Assembly (NCBI GenBank): GCA_947034885.2
Contig: OX344750.2
Span: 41,898,821 to 41,962,820 of the forward strand
Reading direction: 5' to 3'
Length of the DNA: 64,000 nt
DNA from: Thuidium tamariscinum
Taxonomy: Eukaryota; Streptophyta; Bryopsida; Hypnales; Thuidiaceae
Both the position numbers and the translations under genes were made by a program. This document shows, piece after piece, positions 12,881 through 24,069 of this stretch; positions within the stretch are counted from its first letter, which is position 1; the number at the start of each line of letters is the position of its first letter. A model generated the notes under the pieces. It made no database searches, was not told the DNA's origin, and saw only the letters and a list, made by a program, of their open reading frames with translations.

Positions 12881-13170
12881 TTCATTGAATCCAAACATTA
12901 GATGAAGGGGATACAAGCCACCAAAATGCAACCATCAAAATGTATCTTGGTTAATTCAAATTGTACCCATGAACTTTGAATGGCTTGAACCATGAAATCA
13001 GTACATTGTAGATAACCCAATAAGTTTCATTGAATCCAAACATTAGATGAAGGGGATACAAGCCACTAAAGATGCAACCATCAAAATGTAGCTTGGTTGA
13101 TTCAAATTGTACCCATAAACTTTGAATGGCTTGAACTGCATGAAATTGGTACATTGTAGATTTATTTGAA
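12881..13170. repeat. 145-bp tandem duplication
   Basis: Two head-to-tail copies begin at 12881 and 13026 (both TTCATTGAATCCAAACATTA...) with few differences. There is no coding role; the overlapping minus-strand ORF is a by-product. Confidence 0.85.
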
Positions 13171-13668
13171 AATTTTACCACTCAAACTAGAAGAGAGAGT
13201 ACACATCTCTCAAAAAGGTTTACAAGTTCAAACATTTGATGCAAAAATTATACTCCGGAGTAGTATTTTGAATTGGACTTTGAGACTATGTGAGGACATT
13301 TTGATTTCCTACATCATTTAGGGTTTGAGGTGACTACTTGAAGATCTCAAAGAAGACCAAGACTCTCCAACCACAATTTTTTGCAATAATCAAAGTGTGA
13401 TAGCAAACTTTGAGTGAAAATCCCAAATTTCACTCTGAATCAAAACACATCAAAATGCAATTCTTCTACATTTGATATCAAATACACATTACCAAATTCA
13501 GATTAGAATATTTTGTAGCATGAAAATATGTATGAAAATGGTCTTACAAAAACTGTAGGAAAAGAAAACTTACATAATTGTACTGTATATAAAGTTCAAG
13601 GATAGTGGTCCTTGTTGTATGAAAGGCCACTCAGAGCCTTATCTCAATACTACTCCGTATTATCTTTT

Positions 13669-15138
13669 CTACTTTTTATAAATTAGTTTACTGTCAGTAC
13701 GCACCGCAAGCTTTGATTTTCCCGTTTGAACCCGCTGATGATCTTCAACAGGAACATCCCCGACAGCATTCGTGTTCGGCATGTTTCCCGCAGAGCTTCC
13801 GAAGTTGGCAAGCACCAGGGGTGGCTCGGACATCGTCGCAGCAGCAGGAGGGAGTGCGAGTTGTGGACGTTGCGGAATCGGAAGCTCCATGTCCTCGCCA
13901 TTGCCGATCCATGGTTGACTTGGGGTCCAGTTCCCACGCTGTGCCATCGCTTGCGACCACGATGGTAGACTTGCAGGATCAAATCCCGCATAGAAGTTCG
14001 CACTCGCATCTGGGGTAGAAAAGATCACCGGGACATGCCCAGCAACCACTTCCTGCAGATATCCCGTGTTTGCAGTGGGGACGAAGTGGTCAGCCTGGTG
14101 ACTTGGGTGACTGTAGGGAGAACTCAAGTTTGAAGATGCCGAATGAGGAAGAAGAAGATGTCGCCAGGCTGGTGGTGGTGTGCCCGGATACTCGCTCCAG
14201 CTGCTGCGACACTCTGGCACGGGAGATCGACTCGGTAGGAAAATCTCCATGAGAGGTGCCATGGACAATGTGCAAGGAATCGACGGGGGTGACGAGAAGG
14301 TAGCTGGAGCTGATTGATTCTCGACGGAAGTTTGAGAGGACTGCATTTTGAGTGCCAATGGCGAGATCTGGGGCGAGATGGAGGATTGAGGGAATTGTAT
14401 TCCGTGTGCCGGTGGCAAGATGGAAGGCTGTACCCCAAGTGCCAGTGGCGACAGGGAAACTTGCGGCGTCTCTTCCTCTGAGTAAGTTTGAGGGGGTTGT
14501 ATCCCGCCAGTCAATGGCGAGATGGAAGCTTCAAGAGGGGACTGGATCTCGAAGGAAGATGTAGGGGGTTGTATCCCTGGTGCTAGTGGCGAGACAGAAG
14601 CTTCAAGGAATTGGTTCCCGAGTGCTGGTAGCAACATGGAAGCCTCCAGGGATTCGATCCCCAGTGCTAGTGGCAACATGGTAGCCTTCGGGGACTCGAT
14701 CCCCGATGCCAATGGCGAAATGGATGGTTTGGGGGAGTGAGTTCGGTGTGTCACATCACTCTGATCTTCCTCCTTTTCCGTGGCCGGGGCGTGCAACTGC
14801 ACCCATAGCGGCTCAGTGACGGGTCCTTGCTTGACAGCGACTCTAGTTGTGTTCCAGTCCACGAGGTCTGGAAGCGAGGACTCAAGGTTGGGATTCAGCA
14901 AAGTAGGATCATGTGCGACTGGCTCTTCTTCAGCTTCGGGATGGGGTAACTGTGCCGTGTAGCTGGATAGCCAAAGTGACAGGAAGTCGGTGTGGCGAGT
15001 GCTGGAGGAGTAGTTGTCGGAATCTGCCCAGCAGATGGCATCGGAGCTGTAGTCCTCAGGAATTGCAGGCGAAGGTGGCGGTGGCGGCGGCGGCGTCATG
15101 GGAAATGCACGTCGGCTCGACTCTGCTTGATCGTCCAT
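13669..15138 (-). CDS. Proline-rich protein with internal PLALGIQ-type repeats, unknown function
   Basis: A single open frame of 489 codons from ATG to TAG. A Pro run sits at residues 16-22. An acidic/Ser/Trp-rich region follows at 27-60. Residues about 139-275 hold roughly eight degenerate copies of a unit like SPLALGIQ-P-x-S. The rest is Pro/Ser-rich with Trp residues near 390-410. No catalytic domain, membrane segment or signal peptide is visible. The frame stays open upstream of the ATG back to a candidate acceptor (TTGGTACAG on the minus strand, near 15162), so this could be a downstream exon of a longer gene or a gene with a 5' UTR intron. The GC content is far above the flanks and fits host coding DNA. 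A disordered regulatory or scaffold protein is a guess only. Confidence 0.6.
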   Translation of the reverse strand: MDDQAESSRRAFPMTPPPPPPPSPAIPEDYSSDAICWADSDNYSSSTRHTDFLSLWLSSYTAQLPHPEAEEEPVAHDPTLLNPNLESSLPDLVDWNTTRVAVKQGPVTEPLWVQLHAPATEKEEDQSDVTHRTHSPKPSISPLASGIESPKATMLPLALGIESLEASMLLPALGNQFLEASVSPLAPGIQPPTSSFEIQSPLEASISPLTGGIQPPQTYSEEETPQVSLSPLALGVQPSILPPAHGIQFPQSSISPQISPLALKMQSSQTSVENQSAPATFSSPPSIPCTLSMAPLMEIFLPSRSPVPECRSSWSEYPGTPPPAWRHLLLPHSASSNLSSPYSHPSHQADHFVPTANTGYLQEVVAGHVPVIFSTPDASANFYAGFDPASLPSWSQAMAQRGNWTPSQPWIGNGEDMELPIPQRPQLALPPAAATMSEPPLVLANFGSSAGNMPNTNAVGDVPVEDHQRVQTGKSKLAVRTDSKLIYKK

Positions 15139-16320
15139 TGCGAGAGCGGAGCCTCTCCTGCCTGTACCAACAATAATTTTTTTTCAAATCAGGTGAAGCT
15201 AGTCTTGCAATTTTTCGTGCATTCTCATAGCTACTGAGGATTTATATCTTCACAATGCAATCGGGTACAGCTACTCGATTGTAGCGAAGAGAAAGAGAAC
15301 GTACCAAAGCTACGAATTTCAGTGGGGTGGTGACGGTATTCACTGATCAGCACTCGATCGATCGTCCTCGTCTGTTGGACCTACTCTCCAAGGGGACTGT
15401 CGTCCTCTGCATCCACAACATGCAAGGAGATGAAAATATGAAAAAAAAATCATTGTTGCGTGCAGATCAGAGTGCTAATTGTTCTAGTGGCAATGGCACT
15501 ACGCAGAGTACCTACCCGTGATACTATTTGTGGAAGCTTTGTCTTGCAATGCTTGATATGGTCCAAGGGGCTTGCTTTGGCACTGGTGTCACAGGCAAGT
15601 TATGCACAAAGGAATCAATGTTAAATATTAAAGTGAAACAGGGGAATTACATTCTTAAAAATGAGAAACTCCTTGCATATGTGATATCAGACAGGGCAAT
15701 ACATACAAATTAATAAAATCTTCTATACTATTTGATACTGGAAAATGCATTATAATCCTAGCTTGTGGTCGGACTTCCCCCTTAAAACCAAGGAAATGTT
15801 GCAAATCCCAACCTCTGTCACTGAGTTCGAGGTGAAAAATGCTGATATTAACGCAAAGCGTGGAAGGAAATGAAATAATCCTACTTGTGTAAAAGGCGTC
15901 TCTGCACTATATAGCATATTGAAAAATATAAGACCTTCTGTTGTTCAAACGATATTTCAAACTATCCAGCTCTTTCCCAGACTAGTGAAGTTGCTCCTTG
16001 TTATCGATTTTGAAGCAACCAGAATGATCAAATAATTGTTTTTATTTTTGAGAGAAAGCTTGTCATACGTTCATCAGATCATTCCGCTGCCTAGCTACCT
16101 TAGGTTGGATTAACACTGAGCTTCATGGTGGCTATTAAACCCAGAACTTAAAGGAACCTATCATATGGCAAATGGAAGGAAGCACAAAATTAAATGGAAT
16201 ATTCCACAATGCAGGTTTTGTGACACTGGTACTTCTCAGCCATACATAACACCACCTAAGTCACCCATAACTCACAGAATATTCTATATCCCTCAAATCC
16301 TTAAGGCTCCATTTCCAGAA
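15139..16320. other. Intergenic or 5' region of the proline-rich gene
   Basis: Contains minus-strand splice-like signals (donor TTTG|GTACGT near 15310; acceptor near 15415) that may belong to upstream exons of the proline-rich gene. No coding frame could be established with confidence. Confidence 0.35.
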
Positions 16321-17155
16321 GCGGGGAGTCTTCCATGACCAGTTTCATCTTGCGCTCCCTAAAGAGGCTAGCTAGAGCGACAGTTTAAGCTAACATCTTG
16401 CTCGCTACAAACAAATATATATGTCTCCAACCGAAAGCTTAACTACAGACAGCGCTAGAAACTCTCAAATTCTCAACAACTTCACTTCAAAAACAGATTT
16501 GTAAGCGGAAGTCTAGGACGTCTCACCCCTGAGTTTCACCAGTGCTTGCGGTTCTGCAAAGCACAGCCAACTTTCTGATTCACTGATGCTGTATGTCCAG
16601 GACCCAGAAAATGAACTTGTTAATGAACTCAATCTGCAAGAGATCGACAGGGAAAAGTAGTTTAGAAAAAAACAGCAGCTGAACTCGAACTTTCTCCACA
16701 ACTGCAAAAACAGGAAACTACATGCATGCAACCTGGCCTTTAGGTGTCCTCTGATCTTTACCAGCTTCTCGTCAGGAACCTCCTCCACGAGACAAACGAA
16801 ACAGTCGCTATGTAACTAGGCACCAGGCAGTGGCAACTTCCAACTTCCAAAGGCAGGCTATTTCTCAGGGCTATTTCTCAGAGCTAGAGAGCATTAATTT
16901 GCAGTGAGTGGGATCGGAAAGAGAGAACGCAACGATCGAAGCTACTGCAAAGTCATAGCCAAGCTCCACCTTGAAATACATACGCGCTGCTCCAGGTCCA
17001 CGTACGTTGAGATCAGCTTTGGATTCTTCACTCGTTTCATGGCCTCCTGAATGACAACTTGATAGAAGACTTTTAACAACAATGCTAAAAAATTCTTACC
17101 CTCTGTACGTTTTCATCCGCCTGACTTTGACTCTGACTTTGTGGGGAGCTCAGGC
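16320..17155 (-). CDS. Unrecognised multi-exon gene (partial model)
   Basis: Four exons join in frame on the minus strand with canonical splice sites: 17154?-17100, 17046-16984, 16782-16733 and 16633-16527. They encode, in order, a Gln/Ser-rich stretch ending ADENVQR, then EAMKRVKNPKLI and TYVDLEQR, then EVPDEKLVKIRGHLKAR, then LSSLTSSFSGSW and AEPQALVKLR. Donors are GTAAGA, GTATGT, GTTGCA and GTGAGA. A short last exon near 16320-16390 would end the protein. The first exon and start codon were not found. The charged, helix-prone middle suggests a soluble protein. I do not recognise a family. Confidence 0.45.
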
Positions 17156-17159
17156 TTGA

Positions 17160-19950
17160 TCAAACTGTGTACTTTTCTGGTTCAAGCAATGGGCTTGCTC
17201 CTCTTTTTCGAAAAAGAAATTTACTAGTTCCGTCCCTGTGGTTAATTCACTGGCTAGCAGTCATGTGATTGCTTGCTTGTCATATCGTTAATTAGCTGGC
17301 TGGCTGGCTAGCAGGCATGGCGATGGCTTGCTTGCCATCCAGCAGCAGGGAGCGTAACTTTCATAATGAAAAAGGAGAAGTCACTTGGCTGCGCAAAACC
17401 TGCAGCGTTGCATGGTACCTCTGCCAGGCATTCATTGCCGACTAGATCTCTCTCCGTGCACTTTGCGTCACGTGCTTAGTCAGTTTGTTTGGTTAATTAG
17501 TAAGCAAATTATCTAGATTCTCAAGACTCTATGTATCAGACTCGATCTCAGTTATGGCGTGAACCCTCCTTCAATTCGATCACCATATTCCGTTAGGTAG
17601 ATGTTGTACAGCTCTTGTGTTCATACCTTTCTTTGTTTTTCCTGTTAAATTAAAAAATTGGAACTGTATACTCTGAGTGACTGGAAACTGATCTTTAGAC
17701 TACTCTTGTGTATCTTAGTTTGTTTACTGTGATTTGGAATTTTAACTTGGCTTACTGAGAGATTATCAACCATTCTAAGTACTGTTGCCTTGCTTGCTAG
17801 CTTCAATTGGGTTCAGAATGTTGGTACCTAACGTCAAAGCAAACAGAGGTCCAGAAGGGAGTCTTATCAAACATCCGTGAATCTGCTAACAGACAGACTT
17901 GGATCGATCTGCGATCTGCAGGCTCATTGAATCATATTCATATCGTGCTGTAAGTTACAGTACTGTCATACCAGTGTAAAAGGTAAACCACAAGGGTGTT
18001 TTAAGAGTTTACCATGGATTGAAGAATGGCAATGGAGCAGAGCTTATCACTTGATTGATAGGGAGGTTGTAATGGTTCAATTGCTATGGTTAATTCCATT
18101 TCAGTTCCTCCATGGAAAAGTCTTAAAACTCCCTTGTTACCTGCTTAATATCATTTGTGATCACCCTCACCATTCACCAATGGCGGTGTTGAGGCTCCAA
18201 TAGTGGCCCCGAAGCTGCCGCAAGAAGATGCCAGAGGTGCAATTCTGTAGTCGCTGATCGAAGTCTCTGTTGGCTTTGTCACAGTTAAGACATGCCATTG
18301 TGCAATTCTAAATTTGTAAGACAGTAAGAAATATTATAGCTATAGGCAAGAGAAAAAGTAGGCTTGTCATTCGACATTTTGCAACAAATCCTGAAAATGA
18401 TATCTGCAAAGTTTTCACGTCTCCTTGTGTACATTTCTCTAATGTGTGCTGTGCAAATATCTGCTGAATTAGAAAATCAGTAGCTACAAAGAGAAGGTCC
18501 TTATGATCGCCCATGATTGCCAATTGAAGATTTCGAGGCCTTCAATTCGGACCAGCCATGCCTCGGCTGTTGCACCCACATTCGCTTGCAAAATTAATTT
18601 GTGCGACCTGACCGAATGGAGTTGCTTGCTACAATCATAAGAATTGGCTATGGACAGGCTAGCCAATCGATGCCTTCAAATGCAGAGCCAGAGGTTTAAA
18701 TATTCCAGCGGCCACACATAATCAATGGCACAATCAGTCACAAAAATAAGTATAAGTGGCTACAATTTATCAAAGCTTTTGACTTACAATATTCATGTGC
18801 TTAAAGCTCTAAAACCAAGAAATGACATAGATATGATGTTGCAGTTAAGTGCCTAAAAAATTAAGAATTTCTCAAAACATCTACGACATCCAGTTAATGT
18901 CAATTTTGTTTAAATGGTGCACACGGTGAACCCTGAAGAAATAATAGAAATCAAATGATTTAGGGAGCAGGGAGGAGATCATGTGTTTGAAATCCTAGCT
19001 TAGTAGTGTGCAATGATGTGGATGAATGCATATTAATTTGCAATGACTAATCGCACAACAATCTAAATTAATATATATGTCAAAATGGCTCATGAAATAC
19101 TGCCAGTTTGAAGGAATCGACTTTAAATATACAGGTTAGAATAGGATATATCTCCAGCACCTCAAACCTAGCTAGCAAGTGAGGAATCTCAGCTCATGCT
19201 GTATATAAGGAGGCCAAGCAAGATCGGAGGAAGGCGCTAAAACTAATTAAGGGACGCCTCCATAGATTGCAATTTGGCTTCCAAGCGAATCCCACCTCAC
19301 AAGACAGTCTTCGATGTCCATTAATTTCTTGCTTGCAGTTGGTAACTGACGAGGCTTGAAGGCAATTTGGTCTCGCAAGAAAATACCTCTTTCTATCTTT
19401 TTCATCTCGACGAGGCACAAATATATTCTACTACCGAGACTTGGAAGCCATCTCGCCCTATTTAAGCCCCATTGCCGCGATTCCTGACACCATTTCCATT
19501 ACTACCGGCAGATCAATTTGTGGTATTTCATTTCTTTCGTCTTTTGGTTTCATTGCTAGATACATGGAACTAAGTGCGTACTGATTATTTTTCTGGTCCC
19601 GAATTCCTTCTCCGAAAATTTTCTTCACTGCTTTGCAACCAATACACATTCATGGCCTTAGACATGGTGTGGAGGTCCACCAGAAGTACTTGTTCTAGGT
19701 TCGATTCAAAGTGAAATTAAAATGTCTTCCCTGATCCAAGTGCTTTGCAATGATTTGGCCAGAGGCTACCTGGATTTACAGTCAATTATCAAGGTTCAGA
19801 AGAGCTAGTATTCCGGTGTGAGATCGATAGAATCAAGTTTAGAGTGAATTATTGCCATTAATACCTTTCCTTGGTGCCGCGAAGAATTCCACCAATTTTT
19901 TACGAAATTGCCTTTAAATTAATTACGTTTTATCAGTTTTATTTGTTCAG
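17160..19950. other. Intergenic, no supported gene
   Basis: Moderate-GC DNA with scattered short ORFs. Two overlapping minus-strand ORFs at 18308-18523 and 18484-18666 look partly protein-like but lack splice support. A short first exon of the minus-strand gene ending near 16320 could lie in the low part of this interval. Confidence 0.4.
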
Positions 19951-19986
19951 GTCTCACATTGAATCCATCAACCCTTAGCTTGCGTC

Positions 19987-20484
19987 ATGGATGCGGAACC
20001 GAAACCCGGAGGTTCTCGATCACTAGTGCTCCCGGAGTCGTCGACGACGTCTTCGTCATGCACCATCTGCTCCCTCACTCCACCTTTGAACCCCATCACC
20101 TCTTCCCACGGCGAGGTCTTCTGCTTGTCATGCTTGCGTTATGCTTTGATTGAGAAACACCAGGACGGGCACCAGGAGCCTGCAATCCAGGATTCAGAGT
20201 CACGCCATAAGGGATATCTAGACGTCGATAACGCTGCTGATGATATCGACGAAGACGTGGAAAATCTGGTGCAGAAGGCACTGAGCGAGACGAGGCGAGA
20301 GCAGATCAAGCAGCTGCAGCAGCTGCTTGAGAATTTGGAGCAACTGAAGACCACGATGGTGTGTGCGCTGGGGCTTCTGACTCTGGAGGATCGGGCGTGG
20401 CTCGATGAGGCCATTGCGAAGGAGAGGCTCGAAACGCGGCGAGAGATTGCTTGGCTGGAGAGCCGGACTCTGGGCTGGCTTTGA
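19987..20484 (+). CDS. Small zinc-finger (RING/U-box-like) protein with coiled coil
   Basis: A 165-residue single-exon frame. Residues 25-49 carry C-x2-C, then a His at 41, then C-x2-C at 46-49 (SSCTIC ... SSHGEVFCLSC). This resembles the first half of a RING finger or the zinc/U-box-like fold of NOSIP-type proteins, but the second half is absent. Residues about 75-160 are charged and Leu-rich with heptad spacing (EQIKQLQQLLENLEQLK), so a coiled coil is likely. The start follows a good acceptor (TTTGTTCAG at about 19951), which suggests a 5' UTR intron. It is clearly GC-rich and coding-like against its flanks. Ubiquitin ligase activity cannot be claimed with half a finger. Confidence 0.62.
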   Translation: MDAEPKPGGSRSLVLPESSTTSSSCTICSLTPPLNPITSSHGEVFCLSCLRYALIEKHQDGHQEPAIQDSESRHKGYLDVDNAADDIDEDVENLVQKALSETRREQIKQLQQLLENLEQLKTTMVCALGLLTLEDRAWLDEAIAKERLETRREIAWLESRTLGWL

Positions 20485-23400
20485 AATTTTCACACAAAAT
20501 TGAGAAGGGAAACAGGAGTTGGAAAAAAGGCACTACGGTGGAAGCACCCAAAACCGTCCAAATAAGGAATTCAGCATAGTTGGAGGCAGCTTTTTCTGAA
20601 AATAATATTTTTCTAGGATAAGCGAGTGAAAATCATAAATATTCAAAAAAAATTTAATTTTTTGGGTGTTGTATGTAATTTCTATGATTTTTCAAAGTGT
20701 TGGCTCCATAGACCACTCAAACTGTGCAACACATGCATCCAAAACTAAACCCAAAACTAAACCTTGCTAAAATCAGTAGTGAGCTAATCGAATATTTATG
20801 TGTCCTTGAAATGCATCAGCCAATAAGAATCAAGCATGTGGTGAATACATTAAGAAAACTCTACGTATTGACGCAATTAGGTGAGTCTATAGTCCACTAC
20901 AAGGGACACATTCGGGAATGGGTGTTTCTCCTTTAAGTATCATACACCTATTGTAATCACATCTCCACCTAATTGCATTGCTAGCTACTTGCAACTCCTC
21001 TTTATTTTGGAATTGAAATCTTGTATATATATAGTGGCATTCTTGGCTCATGAGATTTGTGCCACAAGAATGAGAAAAGAATGATATCTCTAAATTTTGG
21101 TTCTTAAATAAAGATGGAGTTGGTTGCAATGAAGTAGGGGTTGGTATATATTAGTTTCACTTACTTTACAATATAACATGTTCTTTTGGTCCATTTGACT
21201 ACATAGATTGAAAGATTATAATGATTGAACTTTGAAGTGAGGAAAAAACTTCTTTTCAATCTTACAAAATGGGATTTACAACTTTCAAGTTTTGAATATT
21301 GGAGTAAAATTTCTTCTACACCATCAAGTACCATAATATTGCATTTCATTATGCACACCTATATAAAAATTTTAGAGGCAAATAAAGGGGCTATCTTATT
21401 TTAAATCACCCTATAATACAAGGAAGTTAAATCAATGGATTATAGCAATTTATGAGTCATTCTTTGATGCTTTTTTGTGCTACAAGAAAATTTTCTTTTT
21501 AAAGTCCAAATGGTCAAAACTTAAAGACTAGTGTATTCAGTGTGTAAAAAGAGGTTCAAAATTTTTCAAAATGTAGATATCAATACAACAATTAATGTTT
21601 GTAGTCAGATACAAGTCAACTTTATTATAAACTTGTCCATCAAGGTTAGTAGAATTTTGATTGTTCTTGGAATGAAGATTTTTGTTAAAAGTAGTTAAAA
21701 AAAAATTTGCATATTATATTGTATTGGTTACATACATGCCAAATTTTTAAAGTAGATGACGAATTTTGTAAAAGATGCTAGAATTGCTTATAACTTTCAC
21801 TCTAAACATCCTATCAAAATTTTTCTTTTTTTCCTTCTCCTCAAAGGAAATGAATGTGCACAACTTGTGTCAAATTTTTTTGAAACACCAATTCATTGTT
21901 TACTTCATCATCACCTACTAGAATTTCAATTATTCTTTGCCAAATTTTTTTGAAACACCAATTCATTGTTTACTTCATCATCACCTACTAGAATTTCAAC
22001 TATTCTTTGCAGAGACCATAAGTTAACCTTGCCTTGTTGTTACAAACACTAAGTTTTTTAATGGATGACAAAGAAGCCTTCCATGTAATACAAAAGTGTA
22101 AGTGTTCATCCTTAAAAAATTTAAAATTTTGTGCAAAAACAGAGGTCTCACTTGCACAAAAGTTTGACCTCCATTGACTCCTTTCAGCTTTTTTTTTATG
22201 AGGTGACTCACACTGTAGCAATAAGGATGATTTGCACCGTGCCCACTGCCCAGTCCGTGACCCTTGTAAGGGTTAATGATAATCCTGTTCCTTCAGCAAT
22301 CACATCCACAGGCTTCTGGCAACTGAAGCCTGGCACTTTCATCTGCCTCTCGCGTCTGTATCCATGTCGATAATATCTTCTCCCACTTTGGTGTCCTTGC
22401 CGAAAGAAACCAAGTTCTGATCGACTCAGCTTGTGAAATGGTACGGCCGACTGAAACCCATGTGAAGGCGTAAGGTAGACAAGACTCGTTTCCACTGCGG
22501 CGCCCGTACAACCATCACTTTTGAAGAAGTGAGGTTTTTAGAGTAGTGATTGTGGCACGAGTCAAGTTTCAATTGACAATAATGGAGTGGCAGTCAGAGC
22601 TTCGCAATTGGATATTCTAAGGGTTTTGAGTAGGTGCACGGAAGAAGTTTTGCAGAGAATGTGACCATAGTAGATGAGTGAGATGGCCTTCGCAGATGGG
22701 CTTTCAATAACCTTCACAGAAATGAAACGTTTGAATGAGTGAGATGACCATGGCGGATGCTCCGTGACGATGGTTTTGGGTGACCATGAAGGCAGTCTTG
22801 AAAGTTCAAAAACTCATAAGAAATCTGCACTTTACTGAAAAAAATATGGTTCGCCTTTCATTCCGTTTCAATTTGTATTGAACGATGATTCACAACTTAT
22901 GAAGTCAGATCCCGCACTATGGACATATTCAGCATTTTCTACCTTCCTAAGAGATAACAAATGCAGGAGATTTGTGGGACGTAGGCTTGTGTATTTGCAC
23001 AGGAACGGATGTGATTTATGATCCCACAAGGTCAAGGATAATCTAACGGACTTTGGGTTTTAGGTACCTGATGATACCCCAAAACCCGGTTGTAATGCTC
23101 TCGGAATCGATCGCTCATCATCCGCTTGGGAGGACACATCCTTGCATTCACCTCCTTAGAGATTCCAAGTGTGGCCACGGAGTGATATGACTGACCCGGG
23201 TGATTCAACTTTCAAAAACATTCACAAAACAGCAAAAAAAGTGAGGTTTACAGAGACTAGACCTAATTAATGAATGACTTCACAGCTCGCCGGACAAAAA
23301 GCATTAAGAATGCCTTTAGTCTTTGCAGATGCCATGCACAGCTGCTACCAAATCTCCATCCCAATTTGATTGATTCCCGCATTTGCAGCGGTTATCTTGA

Positions 23401-23990
23401 ACCCCTCTCAATCATCAACCTAATTGCACTCTCAGAACTGAATTCTTTTCGTTTATACTCCAAAAAGCAACGATGCCATATAGGCACTCAAATTTTTAAA
23501 CAATATGTCATGTTATGTCATCACTGCATACATGGCTTGGCGAAGTTCCAATAGCACACGCTCAAGCAGGTGAAGAAGAAGTCGAAACAGTGTGACCAAG
23601 GAAGACGAAGAGTGTCCGTCAGCTGCAGTTCAGTGTCGTTGCTTCGGGCCACATTGTATTAGCATCGCTCTACACACATTCCATGGCGAATACTGAGCAA
23701 AGCTCCGAAAGCAGGTGAATTAGAGCCGAAAGAGTGAAGCCGAAGAAGGGTCATCCATATGTTCTTTCCAAGTACATTACCTGATATATGTTCGCATCAG
23801 CTATATGTGCGAACGGAAAGGCCGATCATTTGGGGATGCTGGGACTCTGTTGTGGGACCTCTTGTGTTGATTGTTGCTGGTGGAATTAGTCCCATGCTTC
23901 CATCACAATGTCGGCGTTACTGTTACGATTGTTTTAGTCTTTTGCATTTGGGAAGTGCGGCAATGCGTGTTTCATGTCGGGCGAGCATGG
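20485..23990. other. Intergenic, mostly AT-rich; GC-richer from 22200
   Basis: No gene could be supported. 22200-23990 is GC-richer with ORFs on both strands (for example 22208-22495 minus, 23759-24010 plus) but no splice-consistent model or known motif. Its right part probably holds the promoter and 5' UTR of the xylosyltransferase gene. Confidence 0.4.
21871..22010. repeat. 70-bp tandem duplication
   Basis: Two adjacent copies (21871-21940, 21941-22010) differ at essentially one base, so the duplication is recent or recently homogenised. Confidence 0.92.
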
Positions 23991-24069
23991 TGAAACGCAA
24001 AGGGTTTTAGGGTGGGTTGCTTGAGAATTGGAGAGGAATTGGAGAAGAATTGGAGAGGGAGGTACGACG

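Noticed and set aside
18308-18666. Two overlapping minus-strand ORFs that look partly protein-like
   Set aside because: Different frames, no splice support and no recognisable domain; left as unresolved rather than called.
22208-22511. Overlapping minus-strand ORFs of 95 and 72 codons
   Set aside because: They compete in different frames, start without ATG in one case, and no splice partners or known motifs were found.
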